A DNA stretch of 59,072 nucleotides from positions 1-59,072 of the forward strand of contig JALQUR010000207.1 in assembly GCA_023260695.1 (NCBI GenBank), given 5' to 3'. The DNA comes from Planctomycetaceae bacterium (GTDB lineage Bacteria > Planctomycetota > Planctomycetia > Planctomycetales > Planctomycetaceae). Positions 41,431 through 50,367 of the stretch are shown here, in pieces. The notes beneath the pieces are model-generated. The model searched no databases. It was not told the origin of the DNA and saw only the letters and a list, made by a program, of their open reading frames with translations. How positions within the stretch are numbered: position 1 is the stretch's first letter; every line of letters begins with the position of its first letter. The translations under genes and the position numbers were made by a program.

Positions 41431-43611
41431 TCACTCATTGTCGGTGACCATCACGTTGTCAATCAGAAACTCAGCCACCTTTGCGTTACCAAACAGACCA
41501 GGGCTGCCCTGCAGGTTCGGTACCGCATCTGTCGCTTCAATCTGCCATTCTGCCGGCTCTGCCTCACCACGCTTCCAGACCTTACCTCGGAGAGTGACAC
41601 CCCCGGTGCCTGTCTCACTCTGGAATTTCATCGTATACCAGGTCTCGCCCTCCCACTCAAACGGAATGGTCTTCGCAAAACGCAGTTCCAGTCGGGCAGT
41701 CCAGGAACGAATCTGGAGTCGCTGAGCTCCCATCATGTCCAGCGTATAACGCTGGTTGATAAGTCCCATGTCAGGCAACTGGCCATCATTGTTGATTGCG
41801 TGAAAGTCCGCCTGAATCGTGTAGTCGTGCGGAGTAGTAATGCCCATCCACGCCTGACTGCGGGTTCCCTTTGGAATCGTGCTGACCTTCCGCAGCACGG
41901 TTGCACCATCGACTTCAGCCGGTTTGTGACGGTAGTTGGCCCCGATCCACGTGGTCGGTACCTTGCCATCCGCAAAGTCGAACTTCCACGGAAACGCCGG
42001 TACCACGCGCGATCGAGCTGATCCGGTCGCCTCACCGACAGTTGCCGTAATCTTCACGCCAGCCGGACCACTTGCCGGCGCCGTAAATACACCGCCACTG
42101 ACTGAACCACCACCTTCGACAGCAAACTGAGCGTCTTCCACCATGCGGATGAACTGTCCAGCACTGTTGTAACCTCGCACCTGCAGCGAAACCTTGTCGC
42201 CAGGCTGCAGAATTGTCTCCGTCGGACTTACGACCAGCTGAGAAATCTTTCGATCACGCAGCTCAACTTCGTTTCGTTTGACATTCGGGACAGTCGCAGT
42301 TGTCCTGCGGGGTTCTCCGGAACCGATGCAGTAAAGCGCCTCAATCGATGACAGATAAATCCGTCCGTTGGCGATTGCGACGGAGCCAAAGACTTCTTCA
42401 CCCTGCGCCAGACGTGTCTGAGCAGCGATTTTGAAGCCGGTGTCCGTTGGTTCGAGCACATAGAAACGACCAGTATTTTCACACAGGTAGATGCGTCCGT
42501 CAGCAACCACCGGGCTGCCGAACATGATTCGTCCGACCTTCTTTTCCGCCACTTCTTCACCGGTCTTCGCGTCCAGAATGACCAGCAGCGCACCGTCCTC
42601 AAGGAAATAGACGCGGTCGCCCAGCTTCACCATGGAACTGCGACCCAGCGCGCGCTTGGGGATCTTCCAGAGCAGATCGCTTTCGGCAATCTCGCCGCGA
42701 GTGTTCCCGTTGAATGCAAACACTGCACCCAGAGTTGTCGTGTCGGCAGCGTTCTGCTCCGCGTGACCGCCGTAAACAATCCCGTTCTCGTCAACGATCG
42801 GGGTGGAATTGACGCCGCGTTGTGAAGCCTGATATTTCCAGATCTGACGACCCGTTCGCGGCTGAACCGCATACAAGGCACCGTCGCCAGCACTGAACAC
42901 CATCGCCGCTTCACCATTCAGAGTCGTGAAGACCGGCGTGGTGTAGGTTGTGTCTTCCGGACGCAGGCGTGTGCTGAGCACCCAGCGGACATCACCGGTA
43001 CGTTTATCCATGGCAAAGAAACGGTGAGCAGGAATCGCTGTCTCGCCCCAGCCGGTTGTTACCCCACTGACAATGACAAGGTCCTCAAAGACCACCGGAG
43101 TGTTGGTACGGCCACCATATGTGGACAGCAGCCCAAACTCTTCACTCAGTGAACGCTCCCAGAGAATCTTTCCGGTGGACCCTTCAAGACACTGGAACAC
43201 ACAGCCAAGCCCCTGAGAAAAAATGGTGTCCGTCTCCGGATCACCCGTCACACTGGACCAGCCAATCCGCTCTGCCGGGGCGTCAGACAGGTAAATGTTG
43301 TGCACGCTCTCCCAGATCAGTTCTCCGGTCTCGGCGTTGACACAGACCGTCTTCTCACCTTCCTCGGTTGTCTCCGGATGCGATCGACAAATCACATAGA
43401 CACGACCGTTCATGACGATCGGAGTGTTGCGGGCACCGAATTCCTCGTTCCGCCACAACAGGTTCTCTCCATCCCGAGACCACTCCATCGGCAACCCGGT
43501 CTCAAAGCTGTGACCGTCGTTGTTGGGGCCGCGCCAGTGCGTCCAGTCTTCCGCCATCACGATGCCAGAAATCACCAGCAGACTGAAAATCAATCCGATC
43601 GACTTGCTCAT
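41431..43611 (-). CDS. Exported PQQ-like beta-propeller protein with C-terminal beta-sandwich domains
   Basis: A 726-residue secreted protein. The ATG at 43611 follows a strong ribosome-binding site (GGGAGGGAC) and starts a signal peptide (SIGLIFSLLVISGIVMA); the frame is open to 43815. The first 430 residues form a PQQ-like propeller opening with the typical WTHWRGPNNDGHS, with blade motifs such as AMDKRTGDVRW, AVQPRTGRQIWKY and ILDAKTGEEVAEKK. After LYCIGSG an Ig-like domain (about 470-560) and a lectin/laminin-G-like beta-sandwich (about 570-726, ending in LIDNVMVTDNE) follow. The last part resembles family-16-type carbohydrate-binding domains, so binding of a polysaccharide is a possible role. 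Separated by 108 bases from the next propeller gene on the same strand. Confidence 0.87.
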   Translation of the reverse strand: MSKSIGLIFSLLVISGIVMAEDWTHWRGPNNDGHSFETGLPMEWSRDGENLLWRNEEFGARNTPIVMNGRVYVICRSHPETTEEGEKTVCVNAETGELIWESVHNIYLSDAPAERIGWSSVTGDPETDTIFSQGLGCVFQCLEGSTGKILWERSLSEEFGLLSTYGGRTNTPVVFEDLVIVSGVTTGWGETAIPAHRFFAMDKRTGDVRWVLSTRLRPEDTTYTTPVFTTLNGEAAMVFSAGDGALYAVQPRTGRQIWKYQASQRGVNSTPIVDENGIVYGGHAEQNAADTTTLGAVFAFNGNTRGEIAESDLLWKIPKRALGRSSMVKLGDRVYFLEDGALLVILDAKTGEEVAEKKVGRIMFGSPVVADGRIYLCENTGRFYVLEPTDTGFKIAAQTRLAQGEEVFGSVAIANGRIYLSSIEALYCIGSGEPRRTTATVPNVKRNEVELRDRKISQLVVSPTETILQPGDKVSLQVRGYNSAGQFIRMVEDAQFAVEGGGSVSGGVFTAPASGPAGVKITATVGEATGSARSRVVPAFPWKFDFADGKVPTTWIGANYRHKPAEVDGATVLRKVSTIPKGTRSQAWMGITTPHDYTIQADFHAINNDGQLPDMGLINQRYTLDMMGAQRLQIRSWTARLELRFAKTIPFEWEGETWYTMKFQSETGTGGVTLRGKVWKRGEAEPAEWQIEATDAVPNLQGSPGLFGNAKVAEFLIDNVMVTDNE

Positions 43612-43867
43612 GTCCCTCCCCCAATTCGCCGAACGGACTTCTCCGCCCCGGTCCTGTTTGACTCGTTCCTGCCGCCTCTGAAACACCCCCAGATGCACAT
43701 TCCCTACCCTGAAGGCAAACGCCTGTCCGCAGCACAATCGCACTGCGTTGTTCCTGCCAATATCTGCCCCGACCAGATGCCAGTCCAGACAGCCGACAGA
43801 AACCCGGTATTCCACGGGTAGCTCGGCCGTGCCGCCGGACTGCCTGGACTGCCCCTGTTCTATCTCG

Positions 43868-44362
43868 TCAGCCGGAGTTTAACCAGTCACAGCTTGAATC
43901 CTCGTGGGGTTCTCGAGCTGCTCGAAGTAATTCGGTGAGCTGACTGAGCTGTCTGGCCTGCAGGTGCCCAAGCTGCTGCTGATGCATCGCCAGCACTCGC
44001 TCAGACATCCGATCAAGCAACTCAATACCCGCCGCTGTAATCAATGTCTCTACAACTCGCCGGTTGTCACTCCGACGCTGCCGACTGACAAGCCCTCGCT
44101 GTTCCAGTCGGTCCAGCATCCGAGTTGTGTCCGGACCGCGCGATATCAACCTGCGCCCCAGAACCAGGGTCCGCATCGACAGTGGATGAACAGAACGCAA
44201 CAGCCGCAGAGCATTGTACTGCTGCGCCGAAAGTCCGAATTCACCAAAAACCTGATCCTCCAGAGCCTTCAGGCAGTCGTACGTTCGCCACAGATTCAGA
44301 AAGACTTCCTGCTCCTGTGAATCAAACCTGCGCAAGCCGTGATTCTCAGATCCTGTTGACAT
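43868..44362 (-). CDS. MarR family transcriptional regulator
   Basis: A 164-residue winged-helix regulator. The helix-turn-helix region is SAQQYNALRLL followed by HPLSMRTLVLGRRLISRGPDTTRMLDRLEQRGLV, with the wing RQRRSDNRRVVETLITAAG, characteristic of MarR proteins that bind small phenolic ligands or sense oxidants. No regulated gene is divergent; the flanking genes are propeller proteins on the same strand, and the nearest aromatic-type enzyme is the intradiol dioxygenase-like gene at 46013. A sequence matching TTGACA and TATAAT lies upstream (see the separate entry). Confidence 0.94.
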   Translation of the reverse strand: MSTGSENHGLRRFDSQEQEVFLNLWRTYDCLKALEDQVFGEFGLSAQQYNALRLLRSVHPLSMRTLVLGRRLISRGPDTTRMLDRLEQRGLVSRQRRSDNRRVVETLITAAGIELLDRMSERVLAMHQQQLGHLQARQLSQLTELLRAAREPHEDSSCDWLNSG

Positions 44363-44364
44363 AG

Positions 44365-44398
44365 ATTATAGCTTCGACGTTCAGACATCAGTTGTCAA
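44365..44398 (-). promoter_or_regulatory. Possible MarR-gene promoter/operator
   Basis: On the minus strand TTGACA (44398-44393) and TATAAT (44370-44365) match sigma-70 consensus fully, but they are 22 bases apart and the second box ends only two bases before the ATG, so the transcript would begin inside the gene. TGTCTTGACA overlaps the first box and has 4-bp inverted arms. The match may be by chance. Confidence 0.25.
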
Positions 44399-44479
44399 GA
44401 CATGCAATCTCCGTCCTGATCAGACGCAGGGAAACGCCGCAGAACTTTGACCGCCCTGCGGCGCTCTGAATCACAACAA

Positions 44480-45928
44480 CTACTGTGAAACACAGTACAA
44501 ATGATGACTTGATCGCAGGAAAATCTGGCCCCCGCTGATTGCTGGTGTGGCACTGAAATCTTCCGCGTCGGCCGTGACCCGATTTGTCGCCAGCACCTTC
44601 AGTTCGTCGCCCGGCTCAATCACATGAATGTCACCGCTGCGCGTCACGTAGTAGATTCGCCCGTCACCCAGTACCGGAGACGCGTAATCCGATCCGCCAC
44701 CGAAGCCGCCGCCACCGAAGCCCCCTCCACCGAAACCACCGCGACCTCCACCAAAGCCGCCACGACCTCCACCCGGAGCACCGGGGCCGCCTGGGCCGCC
44801 GAAGCCCCCTGGGCCACCTGGGCCGCGACCACCTTCCGCTCCGCCTCGCTCACCGCCGCCAGCGCCCCCCGGCAGTCGACCGCGATAAACTTCACTTCCG
44901 TCCGCTGCGTTAACACAGATCGCCATGCCACCGGAAATCATGTACAGACGTCCGTCGTGCAGCAGTGGAGTAGCAAAGCGGTTTCGATCCCGTCCGGACC
45001 AGACAACTCCTGATTCAGAAATGTCTCCCTTCCCGCCAGCCTTGATTGCAATCGACCCACCGGATCTTCCTTCAGCGGCAAAAATCTGATCACCGGCAAC
45101 CACCACACTGGAATTGAACTGATCCGTCTCCATCGCTTCGCAGTACCACCGCAGCTTGCCTGTCTGCGGATTCAGCCCCCAGATTTCGTTTGGAGCCCCG
45201 ATGACCACATCCATTCGCTCACTGTCAACCTGACTGATGGCCGGAGTCCCCCAGACCCCGCCCAGCAGATCACTCTCGGCACGCCACAATTCCTTGCCGG
45301 TCGCCTTGTCCAGCCCCACGATTGCACGCGATTCGGCACCGGCCGGCACGACCAGTACATCGCCGGCCAGAATCGGACTCGAGGATGATCCCCAGGCACG
45401 ATCATCGGATCCTGTTCCGACGGTCGCCTGCCACTGCAGCTTTCCTTCCAGGTCATAACTGCGAACGCCTGATTTGCCCAGGAAGACATAAATGCTGCTG
45501 CCATCCGACACCGGTGTGTGCGATGCATAGCCATGCTGCGGAACTCCCATCCCGCTGTAAGTATCCTCCGGGAGCACAGGTTCAATTTCGTCCTGCCAGA
45601 GCAGTTTGCCGTCCGCACGAGAATAACACAGCACATGACGACGCAACTGCTCCATCTCGCCCGGGTTCTGCTGGTCCATTCCATAGCCTGTGTAACAGGT
45701 GATGACCACACGATCGCCGACAACGATCGGGCAGGAAACTCCTCGCCCCGGGAGCGCAACTTTCCAGCTGAGATTCTTTTCGGCACCAAATTCCACCGGC
45801 AATGGCTCGCTGTCAGTGCTGACACCGCTTCCATTGGGACCACGAAATCGCAACCAGTCAGAACCGCTTGCGACGGTACCCGATACGAGCAGACAAACCA
45901 CCGCCAGGAACAGTGCGGACCTCGACAT
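44480..45928 (-). CDS. Exported PQQ-like beta-propeller protein with glycine-rich insert
   Basis: A 482-residue secreted propeller protein. ATG at 45928 is preferred because GGAGG is five bases upstream; a signal peptide (RSALFLAVVCLLVSGTVA) and the typical opening WLRFRGPNGSGVS follow. Propeller blades show motifs such as YSRADGKLLWQDEI, DKATGKELWRAES and NPQTGKLRWYCEAM. Near residues 350-410 a low-complexity block made of GGF, GGP and GGR repeats is inserted before the last blades resume with SDYASPVLGDGRIYYV. The insert could be a flexible surface loop. The protein may take part in binding or in electron transfer outside the cell; no catalytic site is visible. Confidence 0.88.
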   Translation of the reverse strand: MSRSALFLAVVCLLVSGTVASGSDWLRFRGPNGSGVSTDSEPLPVEFGAEKNLSWKVALPGRGVSCPIVVGDRVVITCYTGYGMDQQNPGEMEQLRRHVLCYSRADGKLLWQDEIEPVLPEDTYSGMGVPQHGYASHTPVSDGSSIYVFLGKSGVRSYDLEGKLQWQATVGTGSDDRAWGSSSSPILAGDVLVVPAGAESRAIVGLDKATGKELWRAESDLLGGVWGTPAISQVDSERMDVVIGAPNEIWGLNPQTGKLRWYCEAMETDQFNSSVVVAGDQIFAAEGRSGGSIAIKAGGKGDISESGVVWSGRDRNRFATPLLHDGRLYMISGGMAICVNAADGSEVYRGRLPGGAGGGERGGAEGGRGPGGPGGFGGPGGPGAPGGGRGGFGGGRGGFGGGGFGGGGFGGGSDYASPVLGDGRIYYVTRSGDIHVIEPGDELKVLATNRVTADAEDFSATPAISGGQIFLRSSHHLYCVSQ

Positions 45929-46012
45929 CATCGCCTCCATGTTTCCAGTGGGAAAAAATATTCAGAATTGAGCAGACAAAGCACTGCGTGCTTCTGAGCG
46001 GCGCAACCGGCT

Positions 46013-46747
46013 TCACTGCTGACGACGGGCTGGCGGTGCAATTCCGCCTCGTATCTTTGCCTCGCCTTCATCAGGAGTCGCGCCAATCACAATATCGAAT
46101 CGAGCAGTCAGCTCGCCAAGCTTCGAACCGGCCAGACTGCGGAAGGGAACGACAACCAGTTCCCGCAGCTTCGGATCACGAATTGCCTTCAGCACTCCGT
46201 CGTTTTCATTATCCGGATCATCCGCAATCAGCAACTGAGTGGTCAGAATTCGCTGCCCGTTGCGACTCACCGCGACATGAATGTGCGGCGCTCGAACCGT
46301 ATTTCCAGCCTGATATCGCACCGGACGAATTGTACGGAAAACGTATTCGCCACGGGAGTCGGTCAGGAAGCGACCGTAACCCTGAAAATTCACATCCGGT
46401 CCACGCTCACTGCGTCCTTTCGAATGCAGGTAGGAACCCTGAGTATCCACCTGCCAGATCTCAACAAACGCATTCCGCAGTGGCTCACCAGAAGTATTCA
46501 TTACCCTGCCACTCAACCATGTGATCTCTCCCACTGCAGGAGTCACCGCATCGTTCAGAATGAGCAGATCATTGTCGGTGTCCAGCGGCAGCTTGTCCGG
46601 ATAGAAGGGCCCCTCTGTCGTTGCCGGTGTTGCCAGCTGCTCGGCAAACAACCCTGGTGTCGTCCAGAGGGCTGCTCCGAACACCCCGGTCCGCAGACTC
46701 TCTCGACGATTCATCCTGCCTGGAATCCAGATCCGACTCATACTCAT
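46013..46747 (-). CDS. Intradiol ring-cleavage dioxygenase-like protein, exported
   Basis: A 244-residue protein of the intradiol (protocatechuate/catechol-type) dioxygenase family, which use Fe(III) to open catechol rings. The ATG at 46747 has GGAAAGGA upstream; the next in-frame ATGs are 46741 and 46714. A twin-arginine-like signal is present (NRRESLRTGVFGAALW). Ligands are in place: Tyr in WQVDTQGSYLH, Tyr in RTIRPVRYQAG and two His in RAPHIHVAV; TTEGPFYPDKLP is the family opening. Secreted intradiol-like proteins are common in planctomycetes and their substrates are unknown; they may act on lignin- or humic-type aromatics. Following genes encode a VOC protein and a LysE exporter, and a MarR gene lies nearby. 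Confidence 0.88.
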   Translation of the reverse strand: MSMSRIWIPGRMNRRESLRTGVFGAALWTTPGLFAEQLATPATTEGPFYPDKLPLDTDNDLLILNDAVTPAVGEITWLSGRVMNTSGEPLRNAFVEIWQVDTQGSYLHSKGRSERGPDVNFQGYGRFLTDSRGEYVFRTIRPVRYQAGNTVRAPHIHVAVSRNGQRILTTQLLIADDPDNENDGVLKAIRDPKLRELVVVPFRSLAGSKLGELTARFDIVIGATPDEGEAKIRGGIAPPARRQQ

Positions 46748-47063
46748 GCCATCCTTTCCATTTCGATTTATCGTCGCCCCGCAACGGATTCTGACTCGGG
46801 CCGCCTGCCTGCCGCAGCTGCTGCCCGTCCCACAAACCGCTCCCCAACTGTTCCTCACTGACCCTACCAGCACCAAACCACTGCCAGAGGCCGAAGTGGC
46901 GGGAGAATTGCTGAAATAAACCGCACAGGTGAAGATCTGCTCCGGGACCAGACTGCGAACATCGCCATCAATCTGTGCTGACCGACCAAAGCTGCCAGCG
47001 GCAGACCAAAGCCCAGGCAGCCTGCTGAATTCTGTACAATGCCAATGCAGACTGCCAGCCTGC
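46748..47063. other. Intergenic region, no gene seen
   Basis: These 316 bases between the dioxygenase-like gene and the VOC gene hold no credible gene on either strand and no clear repeat. They may contain the dioxygenase-like gene's promoter. Confidence 0.4.
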
Positions 47064-47381
47064 TTACAGACTGGTCGGATCCATCAGCTCCACCGAATTC
47101 CCGGCATTGTCGCTGATGTACACCGAACGAGTGCCGTCGCGGTGAGGCTTGAGCCCAGGATGCCCGATTGCAGACTGAGAAGAAAATGCAATGTGCGGTG
47201 GATGATGCCCAGGAAGCACCAGAGCCAGGTGCAGATTGGCAAATTTCAGAAATGCCCACGTCTCATCCTGGTAAGCAATCTCACAACGAAACTTCTGGCA
47301 GTACCACTGCACACTCTCGCCAATGTTCTTCACTTCAATTGCCACGTGATGCATTGCATCAAGTTCTGCGGTTTCCGCCAT
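47064..47381 (-). CDS. VOC (glyoxalase/bleomycin resistance) family protein
   Basis: A 105-residue, single-module vicinal oxygen chelate protein. The start MHHVAIEVKNIGESVQWY, the middle LKFANLHLALVL and the end YISDNAGNSVELMDP are typical of this fold; His in HHVAIEV and Glu in VELMDP are the expected metal ligands. GGGAGC lies upstream of the ATG. One module would dimerise to form a site. The substrate is unknown. It is between the intradiol dioxygenase-like and LysE genes on the same strand, which may reflect a small detoxification set, but this is inference. Confidence 0.87.
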   Translation of the reverse strand: MAETAELDAMHHVAIEVKNIGESVQWYCQKFRCEIAYQDETWAFLKFANLHLALVLPGHHPPHIAFSSQSAIGHPGLKPHRDGTRSVYISDNAGNSVELMDPTSL

Positions 47382-47474
47382 GATCAGCTCCCTTACTCAA
47401 TTTCCCGGATTGGCCGGCTGAGCATTCCCGGCCTGTAATCGACACACCGCCGTACGCGGCATCGGTCCGTTCTG

Positions 47475-48131
47475 TCAAACCAGAAGCATTCTTACCGCGA
47501 GGTAAACAAATACCAGAGCACAAATCCGATCCAGCACGGGACTCAGCCCGGGACGGGCTTCCAGCAGCTGGCCCACCTCACCAGCAAACAGCCCCACAAC
47601 AGAAAACACAACGACCGCAATCGCCGTGAAAATCAGGCCCAGGCCAAGCAACTGCAGAGCAGGGGAAGTGGCCGCCGGAACCAGAAACTGCGGCAGGAAC
47701 GCCAGAAAAAAAAGTGCAACCTTGGGGTTGATCAGGTTGGCAATCAATCCACGCAGGAAATAGTTCCGCTGCCGCTCTGCCAACGCCGCATCGCCAGCGG
47801 TTTCCACGCCCGCATTCGATCCGGTCGCTCGACGCGGCCGCAGAATCCCCTGAGCAAGCCAGATCAGATAGCACGCCCCAGCTGCCTGAAGCCCCCATTT
47901 CGCAGCGGGAAAGACCTGCAGAAACTGCGATACCCCCGCAGCCGCGAGCCCCGTATGAAACAGACAGCCGCTGGCACAGCCGAGCCCAAAACTGACAGCC
48001 ACCACGCGACCGCGACTGATCCCCAGAGATACCGTCGCCAGAATATCGGGGCCCGGAGCCACAGTCATCAGCAGGGCCGGAAGAAGAAACCGCAGGATCT
48101 GTTCAGCTGTCAGCACAACTGGTTTTCTCAT
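47475..48131 (-). CDS. LysE/RhtB family amino-acid exporter
   Basis: A 218-residue inner-membrane exporter with about six transmembrane helices (ILRFLLPALLMTVAPGPDIL, VSFGLGCASGCLFHTGLAAAG, GACYLIWLAQGIL, LINPKVALFFLAFLPQFL and others). APGPD near residue 27 and NPKVALFF are family hallmarks. Typical substrates are basic amino acids, homoserine or threonine; the specific substrate cannot be told. There is a short loop (RRATGSNAGVETAGDAALAE) between helices 3 and 4. The same strand carries the VOC and dioxygenase-like genes downstream. Confidence 0.93.
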   Translation of the reverse strand: MRKPVVLTAEQILRFLLPALLMTVAPGPDILATVSLGISRGRVVAVSFGLGCASGCLFHTGLAAAGVSQFLQVFPAAKWGLQAAGACYLIWLAQGILRPRRATGSNAGVETAGDAALAERQRNYFLRGLIANLINPKVALFFLAFLPQFLVPAATSPALQLLGLGLIFTAIAVVVFSVVGLFAGEVGQLLEARPGLSPVLDRICALVFVYLAVRMLLV

Positions 48132-48211
48132 CCTGCAACGGGGCCGAATGCCTCACCCCTGACCCGGGAAAAACTCTCACCGCAGGCACCCCGACAACTG
48201 CAGCCCGGAGT

Positions 48212-48237
48212 ACCGGTCCGGAGCACCGGTCCGGAGC
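48212..48237. repeat. 13-bp tandem repeat, two copies
   Basis: ACCGGTCCGGAGC is repeated head to tail at 48212-48224 and 48225-48237 in the gap between the PH-domain and LysE genes. No function is evident. Confidence 0.65.
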
Positions 48238-48387
48238 ACCATCTGGACGGCCGCCCCTGCCTGAAGCTCTGCCGGCAGACAACAAGGAACACCTGCAGCC
48301 ACCACCGCGAAAGTCCATCCGGCCGCTCGCAATCAGAACCGTGTCTGTGCGTGAACCAGGAAGCTGATCCCGATGCCACGATTCCTG

Positions 48388-48891
48388 TCAACGGCGGCTG
48401 TTGATCGTCTGGAGAGATGCAGCAACAAGGCGGCGAGTCTCCACGGCACGCAGAATCATATTCCTGAAGGCACCAGCATCCGCCACGCCAGGCAACAGAA
48501 GCAGCGTCTGTCCGTTTGCACCCTTGAGCCGTATATCTGCGGCACGGAAGAACCCCTGCCCGGACAATTCTTCCAGTTCCACGGATTCCACCTGGAGCAG
48601 ATCGGCAGATCCCGTCTTTGTTGAACCCATTCCGCCCCAGATCTGCACGTTGCGATTGGTCACAATGTAACGGGACCCGGTGAGCCGCAGGAAGAACAGC
48701 AGCAGGCCGAGCGGCGCCAGCGGCAGACCAAAAATGAGATACGAGAGCGGAATACCCCAGATGCGGATCGGAATACTCGTCATCAGCTGCCCGATCAGAC
48801 GTCCCAGACCATTCGCAGCGACCGACGGAAACTCCGTCATGATGCGAGCTTCTTCGGTTGGACTGACTCCGGCAATTGCCTGCACTGACAT
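48388..48891 (-). CDS. PH domain-containing membrane-associated protein
   Basis: A 167-residue protein with a hydrophobic hairpin (IWGIPLSYLIFGLPLAPLGLLLFFL, about residues 45-70, split by polar residues) followed by a bacterial PH (bPH2/YdbT-like) domain: TGSRYIVTNRNVQIWGG, VESVELEELSGQGFFRAADIRL and LPGVADAGAFRNMILRAVETRR. Such proteins are membrane-bound and of unknown function, sometimes involved in envelope stress. It lies 122 bases after nuoD on the same strand but is probably not part of the complex I cluster. Confidence 0.82.
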   Translation of the reverse strand: MSVQAIAGVSPTEEARIMTEFPSVAANGLGRLIGQLMTSIPIRIWGIPLSYLIFGLPLAPLGLLLFFLRLTGSRYIVTNRNVQIWGGMGSTKTGSADLLQVESVELEELSGQGFFRAADIRLKGANGQTLLLLPGVADAGAFRNMILRAVETRRLVAASLQTINSRR

Positions 48892-48961
48892 GTCACGTAT
48901 CTCTCAAAAGACTGAACAGGGCATCAGCCCCGTGTTTTCGCGTTAATGCCGGACCTGCCGC

Positions 48962-48999
48962 CGACGGCCAGAGCCGTGCTCGACGGCCAGAGCCTTACT
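48962..48999. repeat. 19-bp tandem repeat, two copies
   Basis: A 19-base unit starting CGACGGCCAGAGCC occupies 48962-48980 and 48981-48999 with two mismatches, just after the nuoD stop codon. No function is evident. Confidence 0.7.
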
Positions 49000-49013
49000 C
49001 AACGATCAGAACC

Positions 49014-50252
49014 TCAGCGATCGATCTCACCCATCACAACATCCAGAGATCCCACGACTGCCGGGATGTCCGCCAGCGGAACGCCATTACAGATGTGGTC
49101 GGTAATTGACAGATTACAGAAGCAGCTGCTCTTTGCCCGCAGTCGCAGCGGCGCCGCTTCGCCATTTCCAACGACGTAGAAGCCCATCTGCCCGCGAGGA
49201 CATTCGGTTTCCAGATAGACCTCGTCCTTCGGCAATTTGGAATTCATCTTGAAGGCCACCCGGTGGCTGCCCTCAGACGCCTGGTACTTCGGAATCGCCT
49301 GACGAATGAGCCGAATTGCCTGAACCACTTCCATCATTCGGACATAGAAGCGATTCCAGCAGTCACCCAGTTCAGCTTCGCGCGGTGCCTCTTTGAAGGA
49401 AGCGACCGGGATATCAAAGTCGTAACCAGCATACATCGACGTGTAGATCGGCTCACCATCCCGACGCAGGTCAAAATCAACTCCACTGCCACGCAGGACC
49501 GGGCCAGTGCAGCCATAACTGATCGCACGCTCCGGTGTGAGAATTCCAATGCCCGCAGTTCGCTTGATAAAGATCGCGTTGCGAGTGAGCAGTGTGTGGT
49601 ATTCCACGATCTTTGGTTCGAGCCACTGCAGGAACATCTCCAGCACCTCGAGGAACGGATACCGCTCTCCGGGTTTGCGATCCGTCAGAGCCGCCAGGCC
49701 ATCCGGAATCTCGATCTCTTCGGGCAGATCATGTGTCGCTCCGCCAACCGTCAGATAGCTGCAGGTGAGCCGCGCCCCACAGACTTCCTCAAACAGATCC
49801 AGAATGATCTCACGTTCGCGGAAGGCATAAAGAAACGGGCTGAATGTGCCCAGGTCCAGGCCGTATGCTCCCATGCCGACCAGGTGACTGGCGATGCGGC
49901 CAAGCTCTGCAATGAGCACACGCAGGTGCACAGCTCGCTCCGGCAGTTCCATGCCGATCATCTTTTCGATGGCCAGAGAGAACCCCAGATTCATGTTCAT
50001 CGCGGCCAGATAATCCATCCGGTCCGTGTAGGGGATGTATTGAGGTGGGCTGAGATTCTCGCCGATCTTCTCGGCACACCGATGCAGATAGCCGATGTGC
50101 GGAGTGCATTCGTGCACAATCTCACCGTCGGTTCGCAGGAGCAGACGCAGTACGCCATGAGTACTCGGGTGCTGCGGGCCCATGTTGACCAGCATCTCGT
50201 CCGTCTGAACGTCAAACTCAATGATCCGCGGATCTTCTACCACCAGACTCAT
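49014..50252 (-). CDS. nuoD: NADH-quinone oxidoreductase subunit D
   Basis: A 412-residue 49-kDa-type subunit of complex I, which forms the quinone-binding cavity with NuoB and couples electron transfer to proton pumping. The opening NMGPQHPSTHGVLRL, HIGYLHRCAEKI, the central DRMDYLAAMNMN and the C-terminal PRGQMGFYVVGNGEAAPLRLR, ending DVVMGEIDR, are family hallmarks. AGGTG is six bases before the ATG. It follows nuoC with a 262-base gap holding the 13-bp minisatellite. No neighbouring nuoB gene is seen. Confidence 0.98.
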   Translation of the reverse strand: MSLVVEDPRIIEFDVQTDEMLVNMGPQHPSTHGVLRLLLRTDGEIVHECTPHIGYLHRCAEKIGENLSPPQYIPYTDRMDYLAAMNMNLGFSLAIEKMIGMELPERAVHLRVLIAELGRIASHLVGMGAYGLDLGTFSPFLYAFREREIILDLFEEVCGARLTCSYLTVGGATHDLPEEIEIPDGLAALTDRKPGERYPFLEVLEMFLQWLEPKIVEYHTLLTRNAIFIKRTAGIGILTPERAISYGCTGPVLRGSGVDFDLRRDGEPIYTSMYAGYDFDIPVASFKEAPREAELGDCWNRFYVRMMEVVQAIRLIRQAIPKYQASEGSHRVAFKMNSKLPKDEVYLETECPRGQMGFYVVGNGEAAPLRLRAKSSCFCNLSITDHICNGVPLADIPAVVGSLDVVMGEIDR

Positions 50253-50367
50253 GATTCACCTGATTCTTTCGGCCGCATGTTCCAGCCAGGTCTGTTCTGG
50301 CATTGCCAGTCTCAGCAATGTCCTGGTCCGACTGTCAGCCGAAGCTGTCCCCAACTGACCAGACCGT

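Noticed and set aside
41431-43815. PQQ-dependent alcohol dehydrogenase
   Set aside because: The blades match PQQ-like repeats, but the calcium/PQQ ligands, catalytic aspartate region and adjacent-cysteine pattern of true quinoprotein dehydrogenases are not evident.
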